From assembly GCF_006475605.1 (NCBI RefSeq), contig NZ_ML636837.1:203468-267467 (forward strand): a DNA stretch of 64,000 nt, read 5' to 3'. Shown here one piece after another: positions 26,668 to 34,271 of this stretch. The position numbers were made by a program, and so were the translations under genes. A model generated the notes under the pieces. The model did no database searches. It was given only the letters and a program-made list of their open reading frames with translations, and was not told the DNA's origin. Within the stretch, counting starts at the first letter, position 1, and each line of letters opens with the position of its first letter. The stretch is from Asticcacaulis tiandongensis. GTDB lineage: Bacteria > Pseudomonadota > Alphaproteobacteria > Caulobacterales > Caulobacteraceae.

Positions 26668-27733
26668 GCGCGGACTCCACCTGTACGCTGTTTGCAGTTT
26701 GGGCCTGTGGTACAGGGGCGTCAGGATGCACCAGACCCTCCCCCTTGAGGTCAGACCAGAGCGCCTCAGGGATATTCACCTGTCCATAACCCAGATTGGC
26801 CGTCACTTGCTCCGGCTGTCCCATGCCGATCAGCAGGCGTTTAACCACCGGATGCGCCAGCGGGAACTGTAAGGCTGCCGCCGCCAATGGTACCGCGTGC
26901 GCCTCACAAATCGCTTCTATGCGCCGCACACGTTCCACAATAGCCTCTGGCGCAGGCGCATAGTTGTAACAGGCACCCTTTTTCGCCCCCTCAATCAGTA
27001 TGCCCGAATTAAACGGTGCCGCGGCGATAACCGACACACCCTTTTGAGCGCATAAAGGAAAAAACGTCTCAAGCGGTGACTGCTCAAGCAGGGTATAGCG
27101 TCCGGCCAGAAGCACCACATCAAGATCAACATCCGACATCAGGGTCTCACAAATCGCGACCTCATTGACCCCCAGACCGATGGCCTTGATGCGCCCCTGC
27201 GCCTTAAGCTCAGTCATGGCGCGATAACCGCCCTCAAGAAAATCACGGTAATGGCGTGGATGCGCGCTGCCGTGCGTTACCTCCCCCAGATCGTGCGCCA
27301 GCAATATATCGATATGCTCACGCTGTAGCCGCATCAGACTGGCGTCAAAGCTGCGCATGACCCCGTCATAGCTATAGTCAAAGACCGGCTCATAGGGGTC
27401 GCCATCGACAAAGCCATGCCGGACCGTGTCCTTTGGCGGCGCATCGATTGGCTTGAGAACACGCCCCACCTTGGTGGAAATCGTAACCTCAGTCCCTTTC
27501 AGCCCCGCGCCCAGACGCCGTTCAGCCAGACCCTGGCCATAGTGCGGCGCGACATCGAAATAGCCTATTCCAGCCTCAAGCGCCGCCGTGATGGCGGCCT
27601 GAGCCGTTGCGTCATCAATGGCACGATAAAGATTGCCTATTGCGGCCGCCCCGAAGCCGAGTTGCGCTGTGCAATCGCGGGCACCGCTGGATGGCTGAGG
27701 TATATCAGATGAAAAGAACAAGACGTTTCCCAC
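26660..27733 (-). CDS. Aldo/keto reductase, probable L-fucose (aldose) dehydrogenase
   Basis: NAD(P)-dependent TIM-barrel oxidoreductase of 357 residues. The Asp-Tyr-Lys-His tetrad can be read: Asp and Tyr in GIGYFDVAPHYGQG, Lys in VTISTKVGRV, His in DILLAHDLG. The opening LGFGAAAIGNLYRAI is typical of D-threo-aldose/L-fucose 1-dehydrogenases, which oxidise the sugar to its lactone. The start is a GTG with a weak ribosome site, so the first 20 residues are uncertain. It is the first gene of an operon with the two dehydratase genes. Confidence 0.85.
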   Translation of the reverse strand: MGNVLFFSSDIPQPSSGARDCTAQLGFGAAAIGNLYRAIDDATAQAAITAALEAGIGYFDVAPHYGQGLAERRLGAGLKGTEVTISTKVGRVLKPIDAPPKDTVRHGFVDGDPYEPVFDYSYDGVMRSFDASLMRLQREHIDILLAHDLGEVTHGSAHPRHYRDFLEGGYRAMTELKAQGRIKAIGLGVNEVAICETLMSDVDLDVVLLAGRYTLLEQSPLETFFPLCAQKGVSVIAAAPFNSGILIEGAKKGACYNYAPAPEAIVERVRRIEAICEAHAVPLAAAALQFPLAHPVVKRLLIGMGQPEQVTANLGYGQVNIPEALWSDLKGEGLVHPDAPVPQAQTANSVQVESAHG

Positions 27734-27864
27734 GAATTTTTATCAGGTTTAAAAACCTTATTATTCGTGAAACAGAATAAGGCCGCCCCAAGGGCATTTC
27801 AAGCGGCACCGAAGGGAAAAGCGGCCCATGAATGACTTTTCCCTTTCACCTGCAAAATTTATCT

Positions 27865-27906
27865 GATCATTTTTTAACCCATTGTGATTAATGGTAAAAA
27901 ATGATC
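27865..27906. promoter_or_regulatory. Inverted repeat, candidate operator of the sugar-acid operon
   Basis: GATCATTTTTTAACCCAT (27865-27882) and ATGGTAAAAAATGATC (27891-27906) are near-perfect inverted arms around TGTGATTA. The site lies 8 bases after the IclR stop and 132 bases upstream of the aldo/keto reductase start. It may bind the adjacent IclR protein or end the upstream transcript; the arms are too AT-rich for a strong terminator. Confidence 0.4.
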
Positions 27907-27913
27907 TTGCGCT

Positions 27914-28681
27914 CTATCCGCCCAATGTCCGCGTCAGGGCCAGAGCCGTGGTTTTAAGCTTGAGAATCGTCTCATCCAGCGTCAGGCATCCATGCGTCTT
28001 GAGGTAAGGAATGGTCATGGCTGCAATCACGGTCGTGTCGTTCATCACCGGACAGGAGACATCCAGTACACCGTCAACAAAATCGCTCTTGGCCTGCACA
28101 TAGCCCTGCGACTGCGCCCGCTCAGCCACCGTCTCAAGCAACTGCCATTCCTGCGCCGTAGCGGTAGGCCGGAGGATGGCGCGCCACTGCTCCTTCAGGC
28201 TCGGCGGCTGAAACGCATAGAGCACAAGACCGGATGTCGATTCGACCAGCTTGCGCTGATAGCCAACCCGCACTGAAAAGCCGAGGTCACCCGGGGCCTC
28301 AATGCGGGCAATGACCACCATGTGGTCATCTGAGGCAATGGCCAGATGCACCGACTGCCGCACCTGTTCGCTTAAGGCCTGCATCAGCGGCAGAGCCGAG
28401 GCCAGAAGGTTCTGGCTTGGGCCACGACTCATGCCCAAAGAGAACAGCTTGTTGGTCAGTTCCAGCCCGTCTCCCTTGGCCGAAGGCGCGACATAGCCGC
28501 GATGCTCAAGCACTTGAACCATACGGAACAACTCACTCACCGAGCGATCCAGCCGTGTCGATATTTGCGACAGGGTCATCGGACGTTTATTGGCGGCCAG
28601 AAGCTCCAGCACATCCAGCCCCTTCTCAAGAGCCGGTGCGCGATATTTGGGTGACGTGTCAGATTTTGGCGCATCAGCCAT
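27914..28681 (-). CDS. IclR-family transcriptional regulator
   Basis: Regulator of 255 residues. The N-terminal winged helix (LDVLELLAANKRPMTLSQIS, recognition helix SVSELFRMVQVLEHRGYV) is followed by a C-terminal effector domain with the family's GLVLYAF segment and the SQGYVQAKSDFVDGVLDVSCPV region. It is translated 3 bases after fucP, in the same operon, and lies upstream of the aldo/keto reductase operon. It probably responds to the sugar or its acid and controls both units. Confidence 0.93.
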   Translation of the reverse strand: MADAPKSDTSPKYRAPALEKGLDVLELLAANKRPMTLSQISTRLDRSVSELFRMVQVLEHRGYVAPSAKGDGLELTNKLFSLGMSRGPSQNLLASALPLMQALSEQVRQSVHLAIASDDHMVVIARIEAPGDLGFSVRVGYQRKLVESTSGLVLYAFQPPSLKEQWRAILRPTATAQEWQLLETVAERAQSQGYVQAKSDFVDGVLDVSCPVMNDTTVIAAMTIPYLKTHGCLTLDETILKLKTTALALTRTLGG

Positions 28682-28684
28682 GGG

Positions 28685-29974
28685 TTACACTTCCTTTTTA
28701 CGATTTACAGACGCCGTGAAGGCATAGAGTGTGATCACCGCAAAGCAGGCCGTGGTGACCAGAAAGGCCTGCCGGATATGGCTGATATCAGAGATAAAGC
28801 CCATGACCATAGGCAGGGCTGCCCCACCGACAATCGCCATCACAAGGAACGACGAGCCGGTCTTGGTCAGGTTGCCCAAACCCTGCAATGAGGTGGCGAA
28901 GATGGTCGGGAACATCACCGACATGAAGAAGCTGGCTGCGGTTAAGGCCCACAGGCCGGTTTCTCCACCGGCGATAACGCCCGTCAGGGTGAGGACAATA
29001 TTGGCAAGCGCAAAGCCGCCTAAGATCAAACGCGGTGACAGACGGCTCATAAGCGCCGTACCGGCAAAGCGACCCACGGCAAAGGCAATCAGCGCATAGT
29101 AAAGGAAGCTGGCCGCTGCCTTTTCACTCAGGCCCAATTCAGCCTGCGCATAGCGAATGGTAAAGCTCCAGATACCTACCTGCGCCCCGACATAGAAAAA
29201 CTGCGCCACCACACCAAACATGAAACGCGGGCGCGAGAACAGGCGTTTTATTGACTCAAAAGCCCCAATGTCTTCGCCCGTATCTTCGTGGCTGTTGCGG
29301 GTCGCTGCCGCCGGGAATTTCGACAACAATACCAGCACGGCCCACATCAGCACCACGGCACCGATCAGCAGATATGGCCCCTGCACCGCCTTGACCTCTG
29401 AAACATAAAAGGCCTGACGTGCGGCTTCATCCAGCGCCCCCAGACTGGCTTCATCATGCTCGATGCCAGACAGGATAAAGTGCTGGCCAATGAAAATACC
29501 GCTTATGGCCCCCAGCGGATTAAAGCTCTGGGCCAGATTGAGCCGGAAAGCCGCCTTTTCAGGTGATCCCAGCACAGTGATCAACGGATTGGCCGAGGTC
29601 TCAAGGAAAGCCAGACCCGATGCAATGACAAACAACGCCCCAAGGAAGAAACTATATTGGTGCGTTTCTGCCGCCGGCCAAAACAGGAAGGCGCCGGCCG
29701 CATAGAGCACTAACCCCAGCACCACGGCGGCCTTGTAGCCGAAGCGCCGCATAACCAGCGCCGCAGGCAGGGCCAGAAAGAAATAGCCGAGATAAAAGGC
29801 TGATTGCACCAGAGACGATTGCAAATCGGTCAGAACAAACGCCTTTTTGAACTGCGGAATCAGCACGTCATTAAGGTTATTGGCGACCCCCCAGAAAAAG
29901 AACAGACTGGTGATCAATATAAGCGGCCACATAGCCGCTCTTACCGCGCCTTTCGGCCCGTTTTCGGTGGTCAT
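28685..29974 (-). CDS. fucP: FucP-type L-fucose:proton symporter (MFS)
   Basis: Inner-membrane sugar transporter of 429 residues with about 12 hydrophobic segments. The start region PLILITSLFFFWGVANNLNDVLIPQFKKAF and the LETSANPLITVLGSPEKAAFRLNLAQSFNPLG block are diagnostic of the FucP family, which includes transporters for fucose, galactose, glucose and N-acetylglucosamine. L-fucose is favoured because of the mutarotase and dehydrogenase next door. It is divergent from the mutarotase gene across a 177-base gap that contains an AT-rich stretch and a TTCCCGC/GCGGGAA hairpin (about 30091-30114). Confidence 0.88.
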   Translation of the reverse strand: MTTENGPKGAVRAAMWPLILITSLFFFWGVANNLNDVLIPQFKKAFVLTDLQSSLVQSAFYLGYFFLALPAALVMRRFGYKAAVVLGLVLYAAGAFLFWPAAETHQYSFFLGALFVIASGLAFLETSANPLITVLGSPEKAAFRLNLAQSFNPLGAISGIFIGQHFILSGIEHDEASLGALDEAARQAFYVSEVKAVQGPYLLIGAVVLMWAVLVLLSKFPAAATRNSHEDTGEDIGAFESIKRLFSRPRFMFGVVAQFFYVGAQVGIWSFTIRYAQAELGLSEKAAASFLYYALIAFAVGRFAGTALMSRLSPRLILGGFALANIVLTLTGVIAGGETGLWALTAASFFMSVMFPTIFATSLQGLGNLTKTGSSFLVMAIVGGAALPMVMGFISDISHIRQAFLVTTACFAVITLYAFTASVNRKKEV

Positions 29975-30151
29975 TTCTTGTAACTCCCTGCGCGCTCTTC
30001 GTAAGAGGCCTGTTTTTTGTCCGGCTTATTCGTCGGTATTGTGATTAGTAAAACATCATTTATAAATTCATTCGTCAAATATGAAATTCATTTTCCCGCG
30101 CAATTTTTGCGGGAAATCATAAAAACAGTCGACAGACAGGGGAAAATTCCA

Positions 30152-30520
30152 ATGACTCAGGCATCTGACGCGACAATGCGCTATTGTTTTGCGCTCGATC
30201 TGAAAAATGATCCGGCGCTGATTGCCCGCTACAAGGACTGGCACAGGGCCGGTGCCGTGCCTCAGGCAATAAACCGATCGATTCGCAACGCCGATATTCG
30301 CGAACTTGAAATCTGGCATACCGGTGATCGCCTGTTCATGATCATGACGGTCGGGCCGGATTTTTCCCCTGAAGCCAAGGCCTTGGCCGACCGGAACGAC
30401 CCTGAGGTTCAGGCTTGGGAGCAACTGATGTGGGAATTTCAAAAGCCCCTGCCCTTCGCACAGGCCGGTGAAAAATGGGTTGGCATGCAACGAATCTATG
30501 CCCTTAATGAACAACCCTGA
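30152..30520 (+). CDS. L-rhamnose/L-fucose mutarotase-family protein
   Basis: A 122-residue protein of the RhaM (DUF718) family, which interconverts sugar anomers. Family marks are YCFALDLKNDPALIARYKDWH, the RELEIWHTGDRLFMIM strand pair and the C-terminal KWVGMQRIYAL. In fucose gene clusters of other proteobacteria such proteins act as L-fucose mutarotase. I chose the ATG at 30152, behind AGGGG, rather than an upstream in-frame start that would run into the fucP promoter region. Confidence 0.88.
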   Translation: MTQASDATMRYCFALDLKNDPALIARYKDWHRAGAVPQAINRSIRNADIRELEIWHTGDRLFMIMTVGPDFSPEAKALADRNDPEVQAWEQLMWEFQKPLPFAQAGEKWVGMQRIYALNEQP

Positions 30521-30566
30521 TCGACGCAGGAATCCGTTTTACGTCACCAAAAGCCTGTGCTATTCA

Positions 30567-30582
30567 CCGAACAATTGTCCGG
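30567..30582. promoter_or_regulatory. Palindrome upstream of the aldose dehydrogenase gene
   Basis: CCGAACAATTGTCCGG is a 16-base palindrome with one mismatched pair. It lies 104 bases before the next start codon, where an operator would be expected. The regulator is unknown. Confidence 0.3.
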
Positions 30583-30685
30583 GTTATTCTACTGCATCTT
30601 TTATTTATATGATAATTGCAGCTCCACCCGGATTGCGTTAGAAGCCGTAAGTGGCACAAAGAAAGTATTTAGAGGGAACTGACAT

Positions 30686-31624
30686 ATGGCTGAGGCAACA
30701 CCGCTGAAAATCGGCTTAATTGGTTTGGGTAAGATTGCCGTTGATCAGCACATACCCTCCATTAAGGGTAATCCGGCGCTGGAACTGGTGGCAGGCTGCT
30801 CACCTCATGCGCGCCCCGAAGGCGTAAAAGCCTATCCGACCTTTGAGGCCATGATCGAGGCGCATCCCGAAATCGAAGCCATTGCCATCTGCACGCCGCC
30901 GCAGATCCGTCATAAGATCGCCGCTCAGGTCATTGCCACCGGTCGCCACGTTTTCCTCGAAAAGCCACCCGCCGCCACCCTTGGTGAAGCCGAGGCCATC
31001 CGCGATCTGGCCACCTCAAAAGGACTTACGGTTCTGGCCAGCTGGCATTCGCGTTTTGCGCCTGCGGTTGAGGCGACCCGTGAATGGATCGCCGCGCGCA
31101 AGCTGAAAAGCGTGCACATCGTCTGGAAAGAAAACGTCCGTCAGTGGCACCCCGGCCAGAAGTGGATTTTCGAAGCCGGCGGCATGGGCGTGTTTGATCC
31201 GGGCATCAACTCCCTGTCGATCCTGACGCGCATCCTGCCGCAAAAGGTCATCGTCAAGGCCGCCGACCTACACATCCCCGTCAATTGTCAAGCCCCTATT
31301 CAGGCCGAACTGACCATGACGGATGAAACCGGTCTTGATATCCGCGCCGATTACGACTTCCTGCAAACCGGCATCCAGACCTGGTCGATCTTTATTGAAT
31401 CCGAAGCCGGTGAAAAACTAACCCTGTCTATGGGCGGCACCGAGCTTGAGGTCGACGACAAGGTGCTCATAAAGGAAAAAGAAGCTGAATATTCCGGTCT
31501 TTATGCCCATTTTGAGCGTCTGATCCGTGCCGGCAAATCTGATGCCGATTTCGCCCCGCTGCGTATCGTCGCCGACGCCATGCTGGTGGGCCACCACATC
31601 GACGCCCCAGAATATATCGAATAG
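30686..31624 (+). CDS. Aldose 1-dehydrogenase, Gfo/Idh/MocA family (AraA/Gal-type)
   Basis: NAD(P)-dependent sugar dehydrogenase of 312 residues. It has an N-terminal Rossmann motif (IGLIGLGKIAVDQH), the EKPP loop with the catalytic Lys, and the blocks WHSRFAPAVE, WKENVRQWHPGQKWI and GGMGVFDPGINSLSILTRILP. These strongly recall the Azospirillum L-arabinose/D-galactose 1-dehydrogenase. It would oxidise L-arabinose, D-galactose or a similar sugar (L-fucose is D-galactose-like in reverse configuration) to the lactone. It is monocistronic, downstream of the mutarotase on the same strand after 165 bases. Confidence 0.88.
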   Translation: MAEATPLKIGLIGLGKIAVDQHIPSIKGNPALELVAGCSPHARPEGVKAYPTFEAMIEAHPEIEAIAICTPPQIRHKIAAQVIATGRHVFLEKPPAATLGEAEAIRDLATSKGLTVLASWHSRFAPAVEATREWIAARKLKSVHIVWKENVRQWHPGQKWIFEAGGMGVFDPGINSLSILTRILPQKVIVKAADLHIPVNCQAPIQAELTMTDETGLDIRADYDFLQTGIQTWSIFIESEAGEKLTLSMGGTELEVDDKVLIKEKEAEYSGLYAHFERLIRAGKSDADFAPLRIVADAMLVGHHIDAPEYIE

Positions 31625-31627
31625 GCC

Positions 31628-32071
31628 TTAAAGACTGGCGATGTCCGTCAAGGCCAGACGCAAGGCGTCAGCATTGATGGATAATCGCGCCTCAATCGCC
31701 ACATGCGTGCTGCGCCATACCGGCACGGCTTCCGCCAGCTTCTTTTCGCCGTCTTCGGTCAACCGGAGGCGGCGATTGCGTTTATCCGTCGCATCTGTTT
31801 CAACCCGCACCCAGCCCGCGCGCTCCAGCGGCTTAAGCGCCGCCGTTAGCGTCGTGCGATCCATACCCAGAAGCTGCGCGACCGGTTTCAGCGTCGGCGG
31901 CTCAGGCCGGTTAAGCGACATCAGCAATGAGAACTGGCCATTGGTTAAGCCAAACGGCCGCAGTACGTCGTCAAAATGGCGCGACAGCACACGCGCCGCC
32001 CGCTGCGTATAAAGACACAGGCAGCAATCACGCACCTCAAGCGTCGTTGAAAATGGAACAGGCTTTGACAT
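31628..32071 (-). CDS. MarR-family transcriptional regulator
   Basis: Winged-helix regulator of 147 residues. The DNA-binding part reads LKPVAQLLGMDRTTLTAALKPLERAGWVRVE, then the wing TDATDKRNRRLRLTEDGEKKL. Three cysteines cluster in the N-terminal helix (VRDCCLCLYT), which raises the possibility of redox or metal sensing. It is divergent from the DUF1428 gene, with a perfect 18-base palindrome 9 bases before its own start. Autoregulation and control of DUF1428 are the likely arrangement. It is convergent with the dehydrogenase gene, 3 bases apart. Confidence 0.93.
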   Translation of the reverse strand: MSKPVPFSTTLEVRDCCLCLYTQRAARVLSRHFDDVLRPFGLTNGQFSLLMSLNRPEPPTLKPVAQLLGMDRTTLTAALKPLERAGWVRVETDATDKRNRRLRLTEDGEKKLAEAVPVWRSTHVAIEARLSINADALRLALTDIASL

Positions 32072-32079
32072 TTTATAAT

Positions 32080-32097
32080 TATGTTGATATCAACATA
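32080..32097. promoter_or_regulatory. Perfect palindromic operator of the MarR/DUF1428 pair
   Basis: TATGTTGATATCAACATA is a perfect 18-base palindrome in the only gap between two divergent genes. Size and symmetry suit a MarR dimer. It is 9 bases from the MarR start and 52 bases from the DUF1428 start, so binding would block both promoters. Confidence 0.8.
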
Positions 32098-32149
32098 TAA
32101 TGTCAATATCCTGACACCACGCCAAAAGAGCCAAAAGGGAGTTAAACCA

Positions 32150-32503
32150 ATGAAATATGTTGATGGATTTGTAACCGCCGTCCCCGCCGACAAGAAAGAG
32201 CTCTACATCAAACATGCCCGCGATGCCTGGCCTATGTTCAAAGAATTTGGCATCAGCCGCATAGTTGAATGCTGGGGCGATGATGTCCCTGAAGGTGAGG
32301 TCACCGATTTCCGCCGCGCCGTTCAGGCCAAGGACAATGAGGTTGTGGTCTTCAGCTGGTTTGAATATCCGTCCAAAGAGGTACGCGACTCAGCCAATGA
32401 AAAAATGATGTCCGACCCCCGCATGGCCAACATGATGGAAACCGTGCCGTTCGACGGACGCCGGATGATCTATGGCGGTTTTGTCCCCATTCTCGATCTG
32501 TAA
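32150..32503 (+). CDS. DUF1428-family protein
   Basis: A 117-residue protein with a dimeric alpha/beta-barrel (ferredoxin-like) fold, recognisable from MKYVDGFVTAVPADKKELYI, FGISRIVECWGDDVPEGEVTDF and the end FDGRRMIYGGFVPI. Function in the family is not established. I chose the ATG at 32150, behind AAAAGGGAG, instead of an ATG 23 codons upstream that would lie inside the operator. It probably forms the regulon of the adjacent MarR protein. Confidence 0.92.
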   Translation: MKYVDGFVTAVPADKKELYIKHARDAWPMFKEFGISRIVECWGDDVPEGEVTDFRRAVQAKDNEVVVFSWFEYPSKEVRDSANEKMMSDPRMANMMETVPFDGRRMIYGGFVPILDL

Positions 32504-32533
32504 AAACTTCACCCGCCCTGATGAGCGGGTGAA
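32501..32533 (-). terminator. Rho-independent terminator of the GST gene
   Basis: TTCACCCGC and GCGGGTGAA form a 9-bp stem with an eight-base loop. On the minus strand it is followed by GTTTTTAC; the T run overlaps the opposing DUF1428 stop codon. It is 9 bases beyond the GST stop and may also slow DUF1428 transcription. Confidence 0.75.
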
Positions 32534-32542
32534 AACCAGCCC

Positions 32543-33166
32543 CTAAAGCGCCGCCATGGCTTCGGCTTCAAAAGCCTCGACCGCCGAATGGAACGGTCGG
32601 TCGCTGCATCGCGCCAGCCAGTTCCTTATAGCGGGATCATCCGGTGTTATATCTGTGAACCATTGAAAGGGTGACGCCATCAAAAGGTCTGCCGCCGTAT
32701 ACCGGTCATCAACCAGCCATGACGTCCCGCTCAAGGCCGCCTTAAGCCGCGCCGCCAGCTCAGGCATACCCCTGAACGTCGCCTGAAGTGCGGGATGTTC
32801 CGCGCCTATGTAGTGGTGAACCAGAACGGGCTCAACAATGCCGGCATAATAGGTAAGCCAGGACACATAACGCCCGCGTTGCGCGTGCCCCACAGGCACC
32901 CCCAGATCGCCTTCAGGGCCACTTTCGGGGAAAAGGTCCGTCAGATAGAGGATAATGGCCGCCGACTCCCATATCTCGACTCCATTATGCACCAGACAGG
33001 GCACCTTGCCTTCGGGATGCAGATTGCTAGCATCCTGCCCGCCCGAACCGTCCTGACGCAGGATGCTGACAAGGCGGATATCGATCTTGTCGCGGATATT
33101 CATCGCCTCAATGAGGCCAATGATGCGCGTCGAGCGGGAATTGGGGGAATGATAGAGCGTAAGCAT
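32543..33166 (-). CDS. Glutathione S-transferase family protein
   Basis: A 207-residue protein with an N-terminal thioredoxin-like domain (MLTLYHSPNSRSTRI) and the glutathione-binding GKVPCLVHNGVEIWESAAIILYL segment. An all-helical C-terminal domain follows (LLMASPFQWF region). A serine near residue 7 or 10 could activate glutathione. The ATG at 33166 was chosen because the fold begins there; 19 further upstream codons lack a good ribosome site. Substrate unknown. Confidence 0.9.
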   Translation of the reverse strand: MLTLYHSPNSRSTRIIGLIEAMNIRDKIDIRLVSILRQDGSGGQDASNLHPEGKVPCLVHNGVEIWESAAIILYLTDLFPESGPEGDLGVPVGHAQRGRYVSWLTYYAGIVEPVLVHHYIGAEHPALQATFRGMPELAARLKAALSGTSWLVDDRYTAADLLMASPFQWFTDITPDDPAIRNWLARCSDRPFHSAVEAFEAEAMAAL

Positions 33167-33229
33167 GTCCGGCCTTTTGATAAATATGGATGACCGAACC
33201 TCTATAAAAACGCGTACTGCCAATTTATG

Positions 33230-33712
33230 TCAGTATGATTGGCGTCTGTATTCGGAAGGGGGGATAAAGTCATGCGCCCACGCCCCGCGTTCCTCGTGTC
33301 GGGCCTCGCGCTCGCTGCGTCCGTAGCGATTAGCGCTATCATAATAGCGCACCGCCAAACCCGCCGCAATCAGCGCCTCTCCCAGATCACCCGCCTCTGT
33401 ACGGCAATAGGCCAGTACCCGCTGATAGCGATCGCGCCCCTTATCTTCACAGGTCACTGTTTTGCCGTGCGTCAGTGTCTTAAGCGCCAGCGTCGCATCA
33501 CCACCGCAACGAAAGACACCGCACATCTGGCGATATTCAAAGGCATCAATGCCCTTAAGCCGGACTTCCTTACCGGCAACGCGCAGACTGTCGCCATCAA
33601 TAATATCGGCAGGGCCCGAAAATTCAGACACCACCGGCCCCTTATCCGGCCCGAACAGACCCGAACGGTAATCGAGCCAGAAGGTCCCCAGCAGAATCCC
33701 TATGGCCAGCAA
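33230..33712 (-). CDS. Staphylococcal-nuclease-like (thermonuclease) protein
   Basis: Secreted or membrane-anchored SNase-fold nuclease, 160 residues from a TTG. Core marks are IIDGDSLRVAGKEVRLKGIDAFE and GRDRYQRVLAYC, corresponding to the Asp, Arg and Glu active-site region of the family. The N-terminus is hydrophobic. A longer form is likely: the frame stays open upstream, and a CTG at 33745-33743, behind GGAG, overlaps the upstream stop codon as CTGA. It would add LRVRRKSVFWA and complete a signal anchor. I give the TTG because CTG starts are rare. Confidence 0.82.
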   Translation of the reverse strand: MLAIGILLGTFWLDYRSGLFGPDKGPVVSEFSGPADIIDGDSLRVAGKEVRLKGIDAFEYRQMCGVFRCGGDATLALKTLTHGKTVTCEDKGRDRYQRVLAYCRTEAGDLGEALIAAGLAVRYYDSANRYGRSEREARHEERGAWAHDFIPPSEYRRQSY

Positions 33713-33741
33713 GGCCCAGAAAACAGATTTACGTCTGACTC

Positions 33742-34242
33742 TCAGAATCTCAACTCCGGCGGGGCCTTATCAATAATCATAAAGCCTGAAAGGGCTTGCG
33801 ACACCGACACCGGCCCTTGCGTCCATAATCCGAAGGCCGCAATCAGAAGCAGAACATATCTCAGGGCCATAGGATCACCTGCCGCAAGGCCTGCCTTAGC
33901 CTTGCCTGTCCTGAGGCGCGGCTGTTGTGTCTCATGGCGCATGGCCAGCAAACGCTCAGGCCTCAGGCGGTTATCCAGCGCCAGTCGCTGATTGGTCTCA
34001 GTGAAGCTCGGTCGTCTGAAGCGGCGCAAAAAGCGCACACTGACCACCAGCGCCATCAAAAGCCCCGCCACCATAACCGTCGCGTGACCTTCAAACGCCA
34101 GATGCGACCACAGCCCCCACTGCCCCGCCACAAGGATACTCACCCCCCACAGCACAAATGGCGTGAGCGCGGGCAATACCCGCTCCCACACCATGATCGT
34201 ACCGGTCAGGGCAAAAGCCCGCTTCAGTCTGGATAGCCTCAT
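33742..34242 (-). CDS. Short DUF4175 (TIGR02302-like) N-terminal protein
   Basis: A 166-residue membrane protein resembling only the N-terminal part of the alphaproteobacterial DUF4175/TIGR02302 proteins, which are usually above 800 residues and often sit next to lysA. Two hydrophobic segments lie at about 25-45 and 55-75, then SFTETNQRLALDNRL, and a third at about 138-150. It then ends at a TGA. Start ATG follows GGGGGA. It is either a truncated remnant or a shortened lineage form. It is 29 bases after lysA. Confidence 0.68.
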   Translation of the reverse strand: MRLSRLKRAFALTGTIMVWERVLPALTPFVLWGVSILVAGQWGLWSHLAFEGHATVMVAGLLMALVVSVRFLRRFRRPSFTETNQRLALDNRLRPERLLAMRHETQQPRLRTGKAKAGLAAGDPMALRYVLLLIAAFGLWTQGPVSVSQALSGFMIIDKAPPELRF

Positions 34243-34271
34243 TGTCCCCCCGTCAGTGATAGCCCGCCCTG

